Below, piece after piece: positions 54,096 to 63,413 of a stretch of 64,000 nucleotides of DNA. Made by a program: the position numbers and the translations under genes. Source of the DNA: Aquabacterium olei (lineage in GTDB: Bacteria > Pseudomonadota > Gammaproteobacteria > Burkholderiales > Burkholderiaceae_C); NCBI RefSeq assembly GCF_003100395.1, contig NZ_CP029210.1:1364001-1428000 (forward strand), given 5' to 3'. The notes below the pieces were generated by a model. The model had not been told where the DNA came from and made no database searches. It saw nothing but the letters and a program-made list of their open reading frames with translations. Every line of letters starts with the position of its first letter. Position 1 is the stretch's first letter.

Positions 54096-55265
54096 ATGCT
54101 CATCGACTTCTTCTATGCCTTGCGCTCGGCCAAGCTGCCGGTGACGATTCCGGAGTATCTCAGCCTGCTCGACGCGATCCGTCAGGACGTGATCGGCCCG
54201 TCGGTGGACGATTTCTACCACCTCGCGCGCATGACGCTGGTGAAGAACGAAGCCCATTTCGATAAGTTCGACCGCGCTTTCGGGGCTTACTTCAAAGGCG
54301 TGTCCGAAATAGACATGACGCGCGAGCTGCCGCTGGAATGGTTGCGCAAACATTTCGAACGGGACCTGAGCCCGGAGGACCGCGCCAAGATCGAGGCGAT
54401 GGGCTGGGATCAGCTGATGGAGCGCCTGAAGCAGCTGCTGGAAGAGCAGAAGGAGCGCCACGAAGGCGGCAACAAGTGGATCGGCACCGGCGGCACGTCG
54501 CCCTTCGGTGCCTACGGTGACAACCCGGCCGGCATCCGCATCGGACAGGACCGCAGCCGCAAGCGCAGCGCCGTGAAGGTGTGGGACCAGCGCGCGTTCA
54601 AGGACTATGACGACACGGTGGAGCTGGACACGCGCAACATCAAGGTGGCGCTGCGCCGCCTGCGCAAGTTTGCGCGCCAGGGGGCGGCCGAGGAGCTGGA
54701 CCTGGACCACACCATCCACGCCACGGCGGCGGCCGGCGGCATGCTGGACATCAAGATGGTGCCCGAGCGGCACAACACGGTGAAGGTGCTCCTGCTGATG
54801 GACGTCGGCGGCACCATGGACGACCACATCCACCGCGTCGAGGAGCTGTTTTCCGCGGCAAAGTCCGAATTCAAGCACCTGGAGTTCTACTACTTCCACA
54901 ACTGTGTGTATGACTTCATGTGGAAGAACAACCACCGGCGCTTTACCGAGAAGATCCCCACGTGGGACATCATCCGCAAGTACAACAAGGACTACAAGCT
55001 GGTTTTCGTGGGGGATGCGACCATGAGCCCCTATGAAATCCTGCAGGCCGGTGGCAGCACCGAGTACAACAACGACGAGCCGGGGGCCGAATGGATCGGC
55101 CGCCTGACGCACGCGTTCCCCAATCACGTGTGGATCAATCCAGAGCCGCAGGGGGTGTGGCCCTACCGGCAGAGCGTCTCGATCATGCAGCAGCTGGTCG
55201 GCGGGCGGATGTTTCCGTTGACGCTGCAGGGCCTCGAGAGCGCAATGCGGTTGCTGAGCAAATGA
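54096..55265 (+). CDS. von Willebrand A domain protein (CoxE-like), MoxR partner
   Basis: A 389-residue soluble protein. The N-terminal half is helical and charged (MLIDFFYALRSAKLPVTIPEYLSLLDAIRQDV). The C-terminal half is a vWA-like fold with the metal site DVGGTMDDHIHRVEELFSAAKSEF in place of the usual DxSxS, then FYYFHNCVYDFMW and LVFVGDATMSPYEI. This MIDAS variant is normal for the CoxE/MoxR-associated group. It probably works with the MoxR ATPase at 51964 on an unknown target complex. The stop overlaps the tamA start by 4 bases (ATGA), so it heads a vWA-tamA-tamB operon. Confidence 0.85.
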   Translation: MLIDFFYALRSAKLPVTIPEYLSLLDAIRQDVIGPSVDDFYHLARMTLVKNEAHFDKFDRAFGAYFKGVSEIDMTRELPLEWLRKHFERDLSPEDRAKIEAMGWDQLMERLKQLLEEQKERHEGGNKWIGTGGTSPFGAYGDNPAGIRIGQDRSRKRSAVKVWDQRAFKDYDDTVELDTRNIKVALRRLRKFARQGAAEELDLDHTIHATAAAGGMLDIKMVPERHNTVKVLLLMDVGGTMDDHIHRVEELFSAAKSEFKHLEFYYFHNCVYDFMWKNNHRRFTEKIPTWDIIRKYNKDYKLVFVGDATMSPYEILQAGGSTEYNNDEPGAEWIGRLTHAFPNHVWINPEPQGVWPYRQSVSIMQQLVGGRMFPLTLQGLESAMRLLSK

Positions 55266-57142
55266 AGAGAGGCCGCGGCCGCCATCGCCTGCTGGCCGGT
55301 CTGTCCGCTTTGCTGATGGCGTCTGCCGGATGGGCGCAGGGCACCGGCGCGGGAGGGTCCGAGCCCGTCGCCCCGGCGCACGCCGAAGAGGCCGACCTGT
55401 TGCGTGCCGACGGCTGGCGGCTGGTCATCCAGGCGCCCGAGCCGCTCGACCGGCTGTTGCGTGAATACCTCGACATTGCGCGTTTCCAGCGCGAAGCCGC
55501 CGAGCCGGGGGCGTTGCCCATCTCGCGTGCCGAACTGCGGCGGCTGGTGGTTTCGGCACCCGAGCAGGCCCGTGGCCTGATCGACGCGGAAGGCTATTTC
55601 GGTGCCCGCATCACCACGCGCGTCCACGACGAGGTGCCCGGCCAGCCCATCGAGGTGACGCTGACGGTCGAGCCGGGCGAGCTGACCCAGGTGTCGCGGG
55701 TGCAGTTCGTGTTTGAAGGCGAACTTGACGCGCGGCTCGAAGCAGGTGAGGCCGCGGCACAGACGCTGGTCGATGGCTTGTCGGCACAGTGGGGGCTGCC
55801 CGTGGGCGCGGTGTTTCGGCAGGTCGACTGGACGGCGGCCAAGAACGCGGCGCTGGCCCGGTTGCGCGCCGACGGCTACCCGACTGCGGTCTGGAGCGGG
55901 ACGTCCTCGACCGTGGACGCGACGACCCGTCAGGCCCGGCTGTTCATGGTGGCCGACAGCGGGCCGGCGTTTGCCTTCGGCGACATCCGCATCGAGGGAC
56001 TGGATCGGCAGCCGGCCTCCGCCATCGTGAACACGGCCCCCTTCCGGCCTGGTGATCCCTACAGCGAGAAGCAGCTGCTCGACTGGCAGGAGCGCATCCA
56101 GAAGCTGAACCTGTTCGAGAGCATCTTCGTCTCCACCGACCTGGACCCGGCCCATGCCAAGGCCGCACCGGTGCTCGTGCAGGTGCGCGAGCAGCAGATG
56201 CAGGCGGCCACCACTGGCGTCGGCGTCAGCAGTGACACCGGGCCCCGCGTGTCGGCCGAGTACCTCCACCGCAATCTGTTCGGGCTCGACTGGCAGGCCA
56301 AGGCCGCGGTGCGCCTGGGGCGCAACGACCGGGCGGGCTCGCTCGACTTCACCTCGCATCCCTGGGAAGGGCGGCGGCGCGGGCTCGTGTCCACCCAGGC
56401 CACCCGCATCGTGGAAGACGACCAGGCGGTGACCCTCAGTGCACGGGCCCGCGTGGGCTTGCTGCGTGAGGGCGAACGGCTCGAGCGCACCGACTACATC
56501 GAGGTGCAGAACGCCAGCGTGACGGCCGACGGCGGCGCCAAGGTGTCCGAGGCCTCGGCCTACAGTGCCACCGTGCAATGGATCTACCGCGATGTGGACA
56601 GCCGCACGCTGCCCACGCGGGGCTCCACCACGCTGGCCCAGCTGACCGCGGGCCGCAGCTACAGCGCGCTGGAAGAAAAAGGCTTTTTCGGCCGGGCCTA
56701 TGTGCGGTCGACCTGGTACTGGCCACTCCCGGCCAACTGGTATGCCACCGTGCGCGGCGAGGCCGGGCAGGTGTTTGCACGCGAGGCCGTCAGCATTCCG
56801 GACACGCTGCTGTTCCGTGCCGGCGGCGATGAATCGGTGCGCGGTTATGCCTACCGCTCGCTTGGCGTCATCACCGATGGCGTGGTGACGGGCGGCCGGG
56901 TGATGTTCACGTCGAGTGTCGAAGTGGCGCGGCCCATCCTGGCACGCCTGCCTGCCTTGTGGGGCGCGCTGTTCCTGGATGTGGGTGATGCCGCGGCCAG
57001 CGCCGACAAACTCGATCCGAAGGTCGGTTACGGGGTCGGCGTGCGCTTTCGCAGCCCGGTCGGCCCGCTGAAGCTCGACATCGCGCGGGGCCAGCAACTG
57101 CAGGACTGGCGCATTCACTTCAGCGTGGGGATCAGCCTGTGA
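55262..57142 (+). CDS. tamA: Omp85-family outer-membrane assembly protein TamA
   Basis: A 626-residue outer-membrane protein. The signal peptide (HRLLAGLSALLMASAGWAQ) is followed by about three POTRA domains (LRRLVVSAPEQARGLIDAEGYFGARI, GDIRIEGLDRQPASAIVNTAPFRPGDPYSEKQLLDWQERIQKLNLFESIFVS) and a 16-strand barrel with the Omp85 text LFRAGGDESVRGYAYRSLG and YGVGVRFRSPVGPLKLDIARG at the end. The order tamA-tamB with overlapping start and stop is diagnostic for the translocation and assembly module, which moves autotransporters and probably lipids across the envelope. Confidence 0.9.
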   Translation: MKRGRGRHRLLAGLSALLMASAGWAQGTGAGGSEPVAPAHAEEADLLRADGWRLVIQAPEPLDRLLREYLDIARFQREAAEPGALPISRAELRRLVVSAPEQARGLIDAEGYFGARITTRVHDEVPGQPIEVTLTVEPGELTQVSRVQFVFEGELDARLEAGEAAAQTLVDGLSAQWGLPVGAVFRQVDWTAAKNAALARLRADGYPTAVWSGTSSTVDATTRQARLFMVADSGPAFAFGDIRIEGLDRQPASAIVNTAPFRPGDPYSEKQLLDWQERIQKLNLFESIFVSTDLDPAHAKAAPVLVQVREQQMQAATTGVGVSSDTGPRVSAEYLHRNLFGLDWQAKAAVRLGRNDRAGSLDFTSHPWEGRRRGLVSTQATRIVEDDQAVTLSARARVGLLREGERLERTDYIEVQNASVTADGGAKVSEASAYSATVQWIYRDVDSRTLPTRGSTTLAQLTAGRSYSALEEKGFFGRAYVRSTWYWPLPANWYATVRGEAGQVFAREAVSIPDTLLFRAGGDESVRGYAYRSLGVITDGVVTGGRVMFTSSVEVARPILARLPALWGALFLDVGDAAASADKLDPKVGYGVGVRFRSPVGPLKLDIARGQQLQDWRIHFSVGISL

Positions 57143-60100
57143 GCGCGTGGGCACGTTGGGGCCGGGGTGTGGGGGTGCTGGGCGCTGCGGCGGCCCGGCT
57201 GCTGGGCGTGGTCGTGGCGCTCATCGTGCTGCTGTTGGGCGTGGTGTGGGCGCTGGCGCACAACGAGGCGGCCACACGGCGGGCGCTCGGCTGGCTGCCC
57301 GGCATCACGGTGGTCGAGCCCCGCGGTGCCCTGCTGGGTGACTTTGCAGCGCGCCGGCTGGAGGTGGCCTTGCCGCGAGGCGGGCGACTGACGCTGGTCG
57401 AGCCGGCGTGGCAAGGCCTGACGCTGGTTCTGGATCCGCAGGTGCGCTGGCGCCTCGGGGTGCGCGCCGAGACGCTGTCTGCGCGTCGGTTGCAGCTCGA
57501 CTGGGTGAGTGGCCCGCCGGGGCCGGCCAGCCCGCCGCCAGAGTCCTTTGCGGTGCCGGTGTCGCTGGAAGTGAAGACGCTGCGCCTGCAGGAAGCGCAC
57601 AGCGGTCTGTGGGGGGGCACGACACCGTTCACTGCGCTGGACGCCACCGTGCGCGTGCAGCGTGCGCCCGAGCGCGCCACCGACACCCCCGTGGCGGTGC
57701 ACGCCGTGATGCTGCGCAGCCTGGCGTGGATGGGATGGGGTGCCAGCGGACAGGCCGAGATCGGCACGGATGGCCCGCTGGCCGTGGTGGCCACGGCGGA
57801 CCTCAAGCGCGCGGAAGGCGGCGGAACCTGGTCTGTACGGGGGCCGCTGCGTGACTTGCGTGTTCAGGGTGAACTGGCGTGGCGCGGTGAGGGCCCCACG
57901 CCACCGGCACTGACCGTGCAGGCGCGGCTGCAGCCCTTTGCAGCGTGGCCCTTGCCTGAACTGGCGGCGCGCGCGCGGGACGTCGATCTGTCGGCCCTGT
58001 GGCCCGGTGGCCCGCTTACGCGGCTGCAAGGTGACATCGCCTTGCGCCCGACGGATGCCCGCGGCCTGGAGGCCGACGTGGATTTGCGCAACAGCGAGTC
58101 CGGCGCCTGGGACGTGGGGCGCGTGCCGGTGCAGGGGCTGCGCGGAAGGATCGCCCTCGACCAGGCACGGCAGAAGGGCGGGCTGCAGGCCATGCTGGCC
58201 TCGGGATCGATCACGCTCACGGCCCAGTTGCCCGGTGTGCCTCGCCAGCCGGGCACCGCAGGCCAGCTGGCCCTGACCGGCGGGTGGCGTTTGCAGGAGA
58301 CCCCGACGGCCGCGCGGGCCACCCCACCGCCGCGGCTGACGCTGGCCCTGCAGGGCGTGCACCTGCCCGCGCTGGATGGTCGCGCCCCGCCGCTGCGCTT
58401 GCAGGGCGACGTGCAGTTCGCGCCCGGCCTCGTGCAAGGCGGCCGCCTGACCGATGTGCGGGCCTGGCAAGGTGAGCTGATCGCGCGTCTGCGCGGCGAG
58501 GCGCGCCCGGCGCCCGGCACCGCAGCCCGTTGGCCGGCTCAACCGGTGAGCCTGATGCTGGATGGGCGCGTGAAGGCCGACTCGCTGTCCGTGTCGCGCC
58601 TGGTGTTGCAGGCGCCGCAGGGGCAGGAAGCGGTGATGAGCGACACCTCGGTGCGCTGGTCGGCGTCTGCTACGCCGGCTCCCTGGGTCGCCAAGGGCAC
58701 CCTCACCGTGCGCGCGTTCGACCCCCGGCTGTGGCTGCCCTGGCCGGCGGCTGCGCAGGGCGCCAACCGCCTGTCTGGCGAGGCCCGATTCGATGTCAAC
58801 GGCCTGGGCGGGGGGCAGGCCGATCTGGCCTTGCAGCCCAGCCAGCTGGCTGGCCTGGCCGTTCAGGGCGATGTGCGCTGGCGGGGCGGCACCGCCCAGC
58901 GGCGGGCCACCCTGGGCGTGAAGGCCGATGCGGCAGGCAACAGCGTGGCCCTGCAGGGCGACTGGCCGGTGAAGCCAGGTCAGGGCGCAGCAGCCTGGTG
59001 GATGGCATCGCTGCCCGATCAGCGCTGGCAGGCGCAGCTCCTGGGCCCGGCCCTGGCCGCGCTGCAACCCATGCTGCCGCTGGTGGGTCTGAGTCGCCTG
59101 GGCGGCACGGCACAGGGCCGCATCCAATGGGCTGGCAACTGGCCGCGCTTCAGCACCGAGGGGGAACTGTCGGCTGCGCAGCTGACCTGGCAGACCCCGC
59201 AAGGGCAGCCCGGCCTGCTGAGCACTGCGACGGCGCGCTGGCAGTTGGACACCCGACAGGCCGATGCCGTGCTGGATGCCGCGGTGGACGTGGCCGGCGT
59301 GCGCACGGCACTGGGCCGCATGGATCAGGCGCGCCTGCGGCTGGACGGGCGGGGCTCGGCCCATCGCCTCGCTGCCGAGGCCGACATGGTGATGGTGTCC
59401 CAGCCCAAGAACAAGGAGGGGGCCGTTGCCCGGGCCGAGCTGCCGCTGCGGCTGAACCTGCAAGCGCAGGGCGGCATGGTGGGGCAGGGGTGGCAGGGGT
59501 GGCAGGGGCAGTTGCAGAAGTTGTTGTGGCAGGGCACCCGTTCGTCGACCCAGACCGTGCTGGAGGCTCAGCCTGTGAGCCTGAGCGTGATGCCCGAGGG
59601 CGGCGGGCAGCGCCTGCGCCTGGGCGCCAGCCGCCTGACCGTGATGGGCATGACGTTGAACCTGCAGAGTCTGCAAGGGTTGTGGGTGGCCGGCGAGTCG
59701 GGCGGGGTGACCGAGGCGGATCTGCGCCTTCAGGTGCCACCGCAGAACATGCCCGCCCTGCTGCAGCGTTGGCAGCCTGAGGGGGGCTGGGGCGGCGACC
59801 TCATGGTCGGGGGCGATGTGCAGGTGCGGCACAGCCGGGGCCAGCCCTGGGCGGTCGACGTCGTGCTGGCCCGCCAGTCGGGCGATGTCACGGTGTCCGA
59901 GCCCACGATCGAGGGCAACAGCCAGCAGCCGCTGGGCATCACCGAGGCCCGGGTCGTTCTGCAGGCGCGCAACGGCGTCTGGCGTCTCACCGAGTTGTTC
60001 GAAGGCCGTGTGCTGGGCCGCCTGAGTGGCGAGCAGGTCGTGCAGGCCGCGGCACCGGATCGCCTGCCTGCTGGCACGGACGCGCTGAGCGGCACGCTGA

Positions 60101-61395
60101 ACGTGCAGATCGGCAGCCTGCGCCCCTGGGGGGGCTGGATGCCAGCGGGCTGGCGTCTTGGCGGGCAACTGCAGGGGCAGGCGACGCTGGCGGGCACGCT
60201 GGGTGTGCCGCAGTACCGCGGCCGCCTGACCGGGCAGCGCCTGGCGCTGGCCCAGCCCTTGTTGGGCGTGCAGCTCAGCGACGGCGAGTTCGTACTGGAG
60301 CTGGAGGGGGACCACGCGCGGCTGGTGAGCCTGCAGGCGCGGGGCGTGCAAGGTGGTGTGTTGCGGGCCGACGGCGAGGCGCTGCTCACCGAGGCGGCGC
60401 AAGCCACGCTGCGCGTGCAGGCCGAGCAGTTCACGCTGTTGCAGCGGGTGGACCGGCGCCTGCGCGTGAGCGGTGCGCTGCAGGCCACCTTCGGCGCGCA
60501 GGACATCGGCCTGACCGGTCGCATCGGCGTCGACGAGGGCTTGTTCGACATCAGCCGATCCGACGCACCCACCATCGGTGAAGATGTGAACGTGGTGCGT
60601 CGGCCGGGGCAGCTCGATGTGGCCGAGGCCGAGGCCACTGCGGCCCCCGCCACGCCGCGCAAGCTCAACGCCTCGGTGGACATCAACCTGGGCGAAGCGC
60701 TGCGCCTGCGCGGGCGCGGCATCGACACACTGCTGACGGGTCAGTTGCGCTTCACGACGCCGAACAACCGGCCCTCGCTGACGGGCACGGTGCGTACGCA
60801 GCAGGGCACCTACGCGGCCTATGGGCAGAAGCTGGTGATCGAGCGGGGGGCCATCACCTTCACGGGGCCGATCGAGAACCCGCGCCTGGATGTGCTGGCC
60901 ATGCGGCCCCGCGCTGCCAGCGCGGGCGCCATCGTGTCCGTGGTGGACGTGAAGGTCGGGGTGGCCATCACCGGCACGGCACAGGATCCCCGCGTGAGCC
61001 TGTATTCCGACCCCGCCATGTCCGAGACCGAAAAGCTGTCCTGGCTGGTCCTGGGCCGCGCACCGAGTGGCCTGGGCGGCGCCGACATCGGGTTGCTGCA
61101 GAGTGCCGCCGTGGCGCTGTTGTCGGGCGAGAAGTCGTCACCGTCCGACAACCTCATCGGCCGCCTGGGGCTTGACCAGCTTTCGGTGCGGCAAACGGAC
61201 GGCGCGGTGCGTGACACCGTCGTGAGCCTGGGCAAGCAGGTCTCGCGCTTCTGGTACGTCGGCTACGAACGCAACCTCAATGCCACCAGCGGCAGCTGGC
61301 AGCTGATCTATCGCCTGGGCCAGCGGATGACGCTGCGCTTCCAGGCCGGGCAGGACAACGCGGTCGACCTGATCCGCGCCTGGCGTTGGGACTGA
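57139..61395 (+). CDS. tamB: Translocation and assembly module protein TamB
   Basis: A 1418-residue AsmA-like protein starting with GTG inside the tamA stop (4-base overlap). One N-terminal membrane helix (LLGVVVALIVLLLGVVWALA) anchors it in the inner membrane; the rest is a long run of beta-strands forming a hydrophobic groove through the periplasm. The C-terminal TamB domain (DUF490) is clear: FTTPNNRPSLTGTVRTQQGTYAAYGQKLVIERGAITFTGPIENPRLDVLAMRP, DPRVSLYSDPAMSETEKLSWLVLGR and RFWYVGYERNLNATSGSWQLIYRLGQRMTLRFQAGQDNAVDLI. It is thought to bridge lipid or protein transport with TamA. Confidence 0.92.
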   Translation: MSAWARWGRGVGVLGAAAARLLGVVVALIVLLLGVVWALAHNEAATRRALGWLPGITVVEPRGALLGDFAARRLEVALPRGGRLTLVEPAWQGLTLVLDPQVRWRLGVRAETLSARRLQLDWVSGPPGPASPPPESFAVPVSLEVKTLRLQEAHSGLWGGTTPFTALDATVRVQRAPERATDTPVAVHAVMLRSLAWMGWGASGQAEIGTDGPLAVVATADLKRAEGGGTWSVRGPLRDLRVQGELAWRGEGPTPPALTVQARLQPFAAWPLPELAARARDVDLSALWPGGPLTRLQGDIALRPTDARGLEADVDLRNSESGAWDVGRVPVQGLRGRIALDQARQKGGLQAMLASGSITLTAQLPGVPRQPGTAGQLALTGGWRLQETPTAARATPPPRLTLALQGVHLPALDGRAPPLRLQGDVQFAPGLVQGGRLTDVRAWQGELIARLRGEARPAPGTAARWPAQPVSLMLDGRVKADSLSVSRLVLQAPQGQEAVMSDTSVRWSASATPAPWVAKGTLTVRAFDPRLWLPWPAAAQGANRLSGEARFDVNGLGGGQADLALQPSQLAGLAVQGDVRWRGGTAQRRATLGVKADAAGNSVALQGDWPVKPGQGAAAWWMASLPDQRWQAQLLGPALAALQPMLPLVGLSRLGGTAQGRIQWAGNWPRFSTEGELSAAQLTWQTPQGQPGLLSTATARWQLDTRQADAVLDAAVDVAGVRTALGRMDQARLRLDGRGSAHRLAAEADMVMVSQPKNKEGAVARAELPLRLNLQAQGGMVGQGWQGWQGQLQKLLWQGTRSSTQTVLEAQPVSLSVMPEGGGQRLRLGASRLTVMGMTLNLQSLQGLWVAGESGGVTEADLRLQVPPQNMPALLQRWQPEGGWGGDLMVGGDVQVRHSRGQPWAVDVVLARQSGDVTVSEPTIEGNSQQPLGITEARVVLQARNGVWRLTELFEGRVLGRLSGEQVVQAAAPDRLPAGTDALSGTLNVQIGSLRPWGGWMPAGWRLGGQLQGQATLAGTLGVPQYRGRLTGQRLALAQPLLGVQLSDGEFVLELEGDHARLVSLQARGVQGGVLRADGEALLTEAAQATLRVQAEQFTLLQRVDRRLRVSGALQATFGAQDIGLTGRIGVDEGLFDISRSDAPTIGEDVNVVRRPGQLDVAEAEATAAPATPRKLNASVDINLGEALRLRGRGIDTLLTGQLRFTTPNNRPSLTGTVRTQQGTYAAYGQKLVIERGAITFTGPIENPRLDVLAMRPRAASAGAIVSVVDVKVGVAITGTAQDPRVSLYSDPAMSETEKLSWLVLGRAPSGLGGADIGLLQSAAVALLSGEKSSPSDNLIGRLGLDQLSVRQTDGAVRDTVVSLGKQVSRFWYVGYERNLNATSGSWQLIYRLGQRMTLRFQAGQDNAVDLIRAWRWD

Positions 61396-61414
61396 CGGGG
61401 CAGGGCGCCGTCAG
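61392..61414. terminator. Dyad spanning the stops of tamB and the DUF3422 gene
   Basis: CTGACGG, nine bases, CCGTCAG: the two arms contain the stop codons of the convergent genes tamB (TGA at 61393-61395) and DUF3422 (61411-61413, reverse strand). No T tract follows. It could be a shared bidirectional end hairpin; function is not proven. Confidence 0.4.
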
Positions 61415-62757
61415 TGCCCGTCGCCGTGCAGCTTGCGGTGCAGGCGACGCGTGCCCCACCAGATGCTCAGCAGCACAAGTGGGATGAGCGCTCCTGCCAG
61501 CATCTCGGGGTTGACCGGCATGCCGCCGGCCTTCGCGGCCTTGCCCACGTACAGGATCAGGCTGACCACGTAGTACGAGATGGCAGCAATCGACAGGCCT
61601 TCCACGGTGGTCTGCAGTTTGAGTTGCATGTCCTGGCCCTTGGTGAGCTGGGCCAGCAGCTGCTGGTTCTGCGCCTCGGTGACGATGTCCACGCGCGTGC
61701 GCAGCAGGGCGCTGGTGCGTTCGATCCGCTGCGACAGCGAACTCAGGCGCTGTGCGGTGGCCGCCACGGTCGCGATGGCGGGTGACAGCCGGCGCTGCAT
61801 GAACTCGCCCAGGGTCTGCGTGCCCGGGATGGCGCGCTCGCGCAGTTCGCGGATGCGTTGCTGCACCAGGTCGTTGTAGGCCCGCGTGGCCGAGAAACGG
61901 TACATGTGCTCGGCCGTGGCCCGCTCGACGCGCGCGGCCAGTTTGATCAGCGTGTCGAGCAGTTCCTGGTCGCTGGAGTGGGTGTCTTCCATGCGGGCCG
62001 TGATGTCGGCCAGTTCGGCCTCGGCACTGGTCAGCATGGGGCCCAGGGTCTTCGCCACCGGCAGCCCACGCAGGGCCATGATGCGGTAGGTCTCCATCTC
62101 GAGCAGGCGCTGCGAGATGCGGCCGGCGCGGGTTTCGCTGGTGCCTTCGGGCGCGACGACGAACATGCGCTCGAAGCCGCTGGGGCGCAGCGCGAAATCC
62201 GTCAGTCCACAGGAGTGGCCGTTGCCCAGCATCGAGGCCAGCACGGGCCGGCCTTCGAACCACTGGCTTGCGCGGTCCTTGATGGCCTGGCCGTCGTCAA
62301 TGCCGTCGTTGACCATGGCGAGCATCACCGCGGCCACCGTGCGGCCCGGGATGGTCCGCAGCCATTCGGTCTCGACCGCCAGGTGCGACAGCAGGGTCGC
62401 TTCGTCCATGCCCTCGTCGGCGCCGTCGGGCAGTGTCTGCACCAGCGAATAGCGGGTGAACTCGGTGTGCCGCTCCCACTTGAAAGTGTGGTCGGCAAAA
62501 CGCATGCGCACGAACGAGCCGTTCAGGGCTTCCAGCGGCAGATCCTGCTGCCCGGGCAGCAGGCGCAGATGCGCCCATTCCTGTTCGCGCGTCACGTCGG
62601 CGTTGAGCACGGCCACATGCACCACCAGGGCCGGAAGGCGGATGCGGGGCGAGGGCCGCGTGTGCACCTCGTTGTGCAGCACCTCGCGCAGCGCGTCGTC
62701 CGCAGGCAGGGCGTTGATGAGCGGCGGGGCGTTCACGGCGGTGGGGGCGGTCAGCAT
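61411..62757 (-). CDS. DUF3422 family inner-membrane protein
   Basis: A 448-residue protein with the DUF3422 pattern: LREVLHNEVHTRPSPRIRLPALVVHVAVL near the N-terminus, WFEGRPVLASMLGNGHSCGLTDFALRPSGFERMFV in the middle, and a helical region rich in charged residues before two membrane helices at the C-terminus (LSIAAISYYVVSLILYVGKAA and LAGALIPLVLLSIWWGTRRLHRK). The family occurs in alpha- and betaproteobacteria; its role is unknown. The ATG at 62757 is taken as start; a GTG six codons upstream is possible. A 176-base gap upstream holds no gene that I can see. Confidence 0.85.
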   Translation of the reverse strand: MLTAPTAVNAPPLINALPADDALREVLHNEVHTRPSPRIRLPALVVHVAVLNADVTREQEWAHLRLLPGQQDLPLEALNGSFVRMRFADHTFKWERHTEFTRYSLVQTLPDGADEGMDEATLLSHLAVETEWLRTIPGRTVAAVMLAMVNDGIDDGQAIKDRASQWFEGRPVLASMLGNGHSCGLTDFALRPSGFERMFVVAPEGTSETRAGRISQRLLEMETYRIMALRGLPVAKTLGPMLTSAEAELADITARMEDTHSSDQELLDTLIKLAARVERATAEHMYRFSATRAYNDLVQQRIRELRERAIPGTQTLGEFMQRRLSPAIATVAATAQRLSSLSQRIERTSALLRTRVDIVTEAQNQQLLAQLTKGQDMQLKLQTTVEGLSIAAISYYVVSLILYVGKAAKAGGMPVNPEMLAGALIPLVLLSIWWGTRRLHRKLHGDGH

Positions 62758-62933
62758 GGCGATACGGCAGCGCACGAATGCAGGAGCCGGCTACTGTACT
62801 AAAGCTGATCGCCCTCAGGTGTCTCGTTTTGGGCCAGCCGCCCCGCGGCACCGTGAACCCGGGGGCGGCTCATCCCATGAGCCCCGTGCGGCGGCCGTGG
62901 CTGTGTCACCCAGGGGGTGGCTGGCAATGCTTG

Positions 62934-63380
62934 TCAGCGCAGCATCACGCCGTCCGCGTCCATCACCCGGGTGGTGATGGGAATGCCCTGGCCCACGCTC
63001 TGGGTCACGGTGCAGAAGGCCTCGAACTGGTCGAGCACACGCTCCAGATGTTGCAGCGCGCTGGCCGTCACGCCCAGGTGGAGCGTGGCCGTCATCTTCA
63101 GCACACGCAGGCGGCCCTCGGCATTGCGTCCAACCTCGGCCTCGACCTCACAGCGCAGTGGCTCGGGGGCCTGTTTGAACTTGCGCAGCGCGAACAGCAG
63201 TGAGTCGGCCAGGCAGTTGCCCACCGCAGCGCACAGCAGCTGCACGGGCGAAGGCCCTGCAGACTGCCCGAGCGGTGGCGGCTCGTCACCCAGCATGGCG
63301 GGGGCGCCGCCTTCGAAGCGGATCTCGAAGCGGTAGTCGGCCTGCTGCTGCAGGTGAACGTGGATGAGGCCCTGGGCCAT
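62934..63380 (-). CDS. OsmC family protein
   Basis: A 148-residue OsmC/Ohr-fold protein. The two reactive cysteines are present, Cys56 (AAVGNCLADSLLFAL) and Cys123 (QFEAFCTVTQSV), with the 66-67 residue spacing of OsmC and Ohr peroxidases, so it probably reduces organic hydroperoxides, or acts in the more general thiol chemistry of the YhfA branch. The motif GPSPVQLLCAAVGNC resembles the second group. It precedes the metallo-beta-lactamase-fold gene's end by 33 bases on the same strand, so both may be in one operon with a role in thiol or sulfide stress. Confidence 0.8.
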   Translation of the reverse strand: MAQGLIHVHLQQQADYRFEIRFEGGAPAMLGDEPPPLGQSAGPSPVQLLCAAVGNCLADSLLFALRKFKQAPEPLRCEVEAEVGRNAEGRLRVLKMTATLHLGVTASALQHLERVLDQFEAFCTVTQSVGQGIPITTRVMDADGVMLR

Positions 63381-63413
63381 GGTGTCGTCCTCGGGTGGGT
63401 GGGAGATGGGCGC

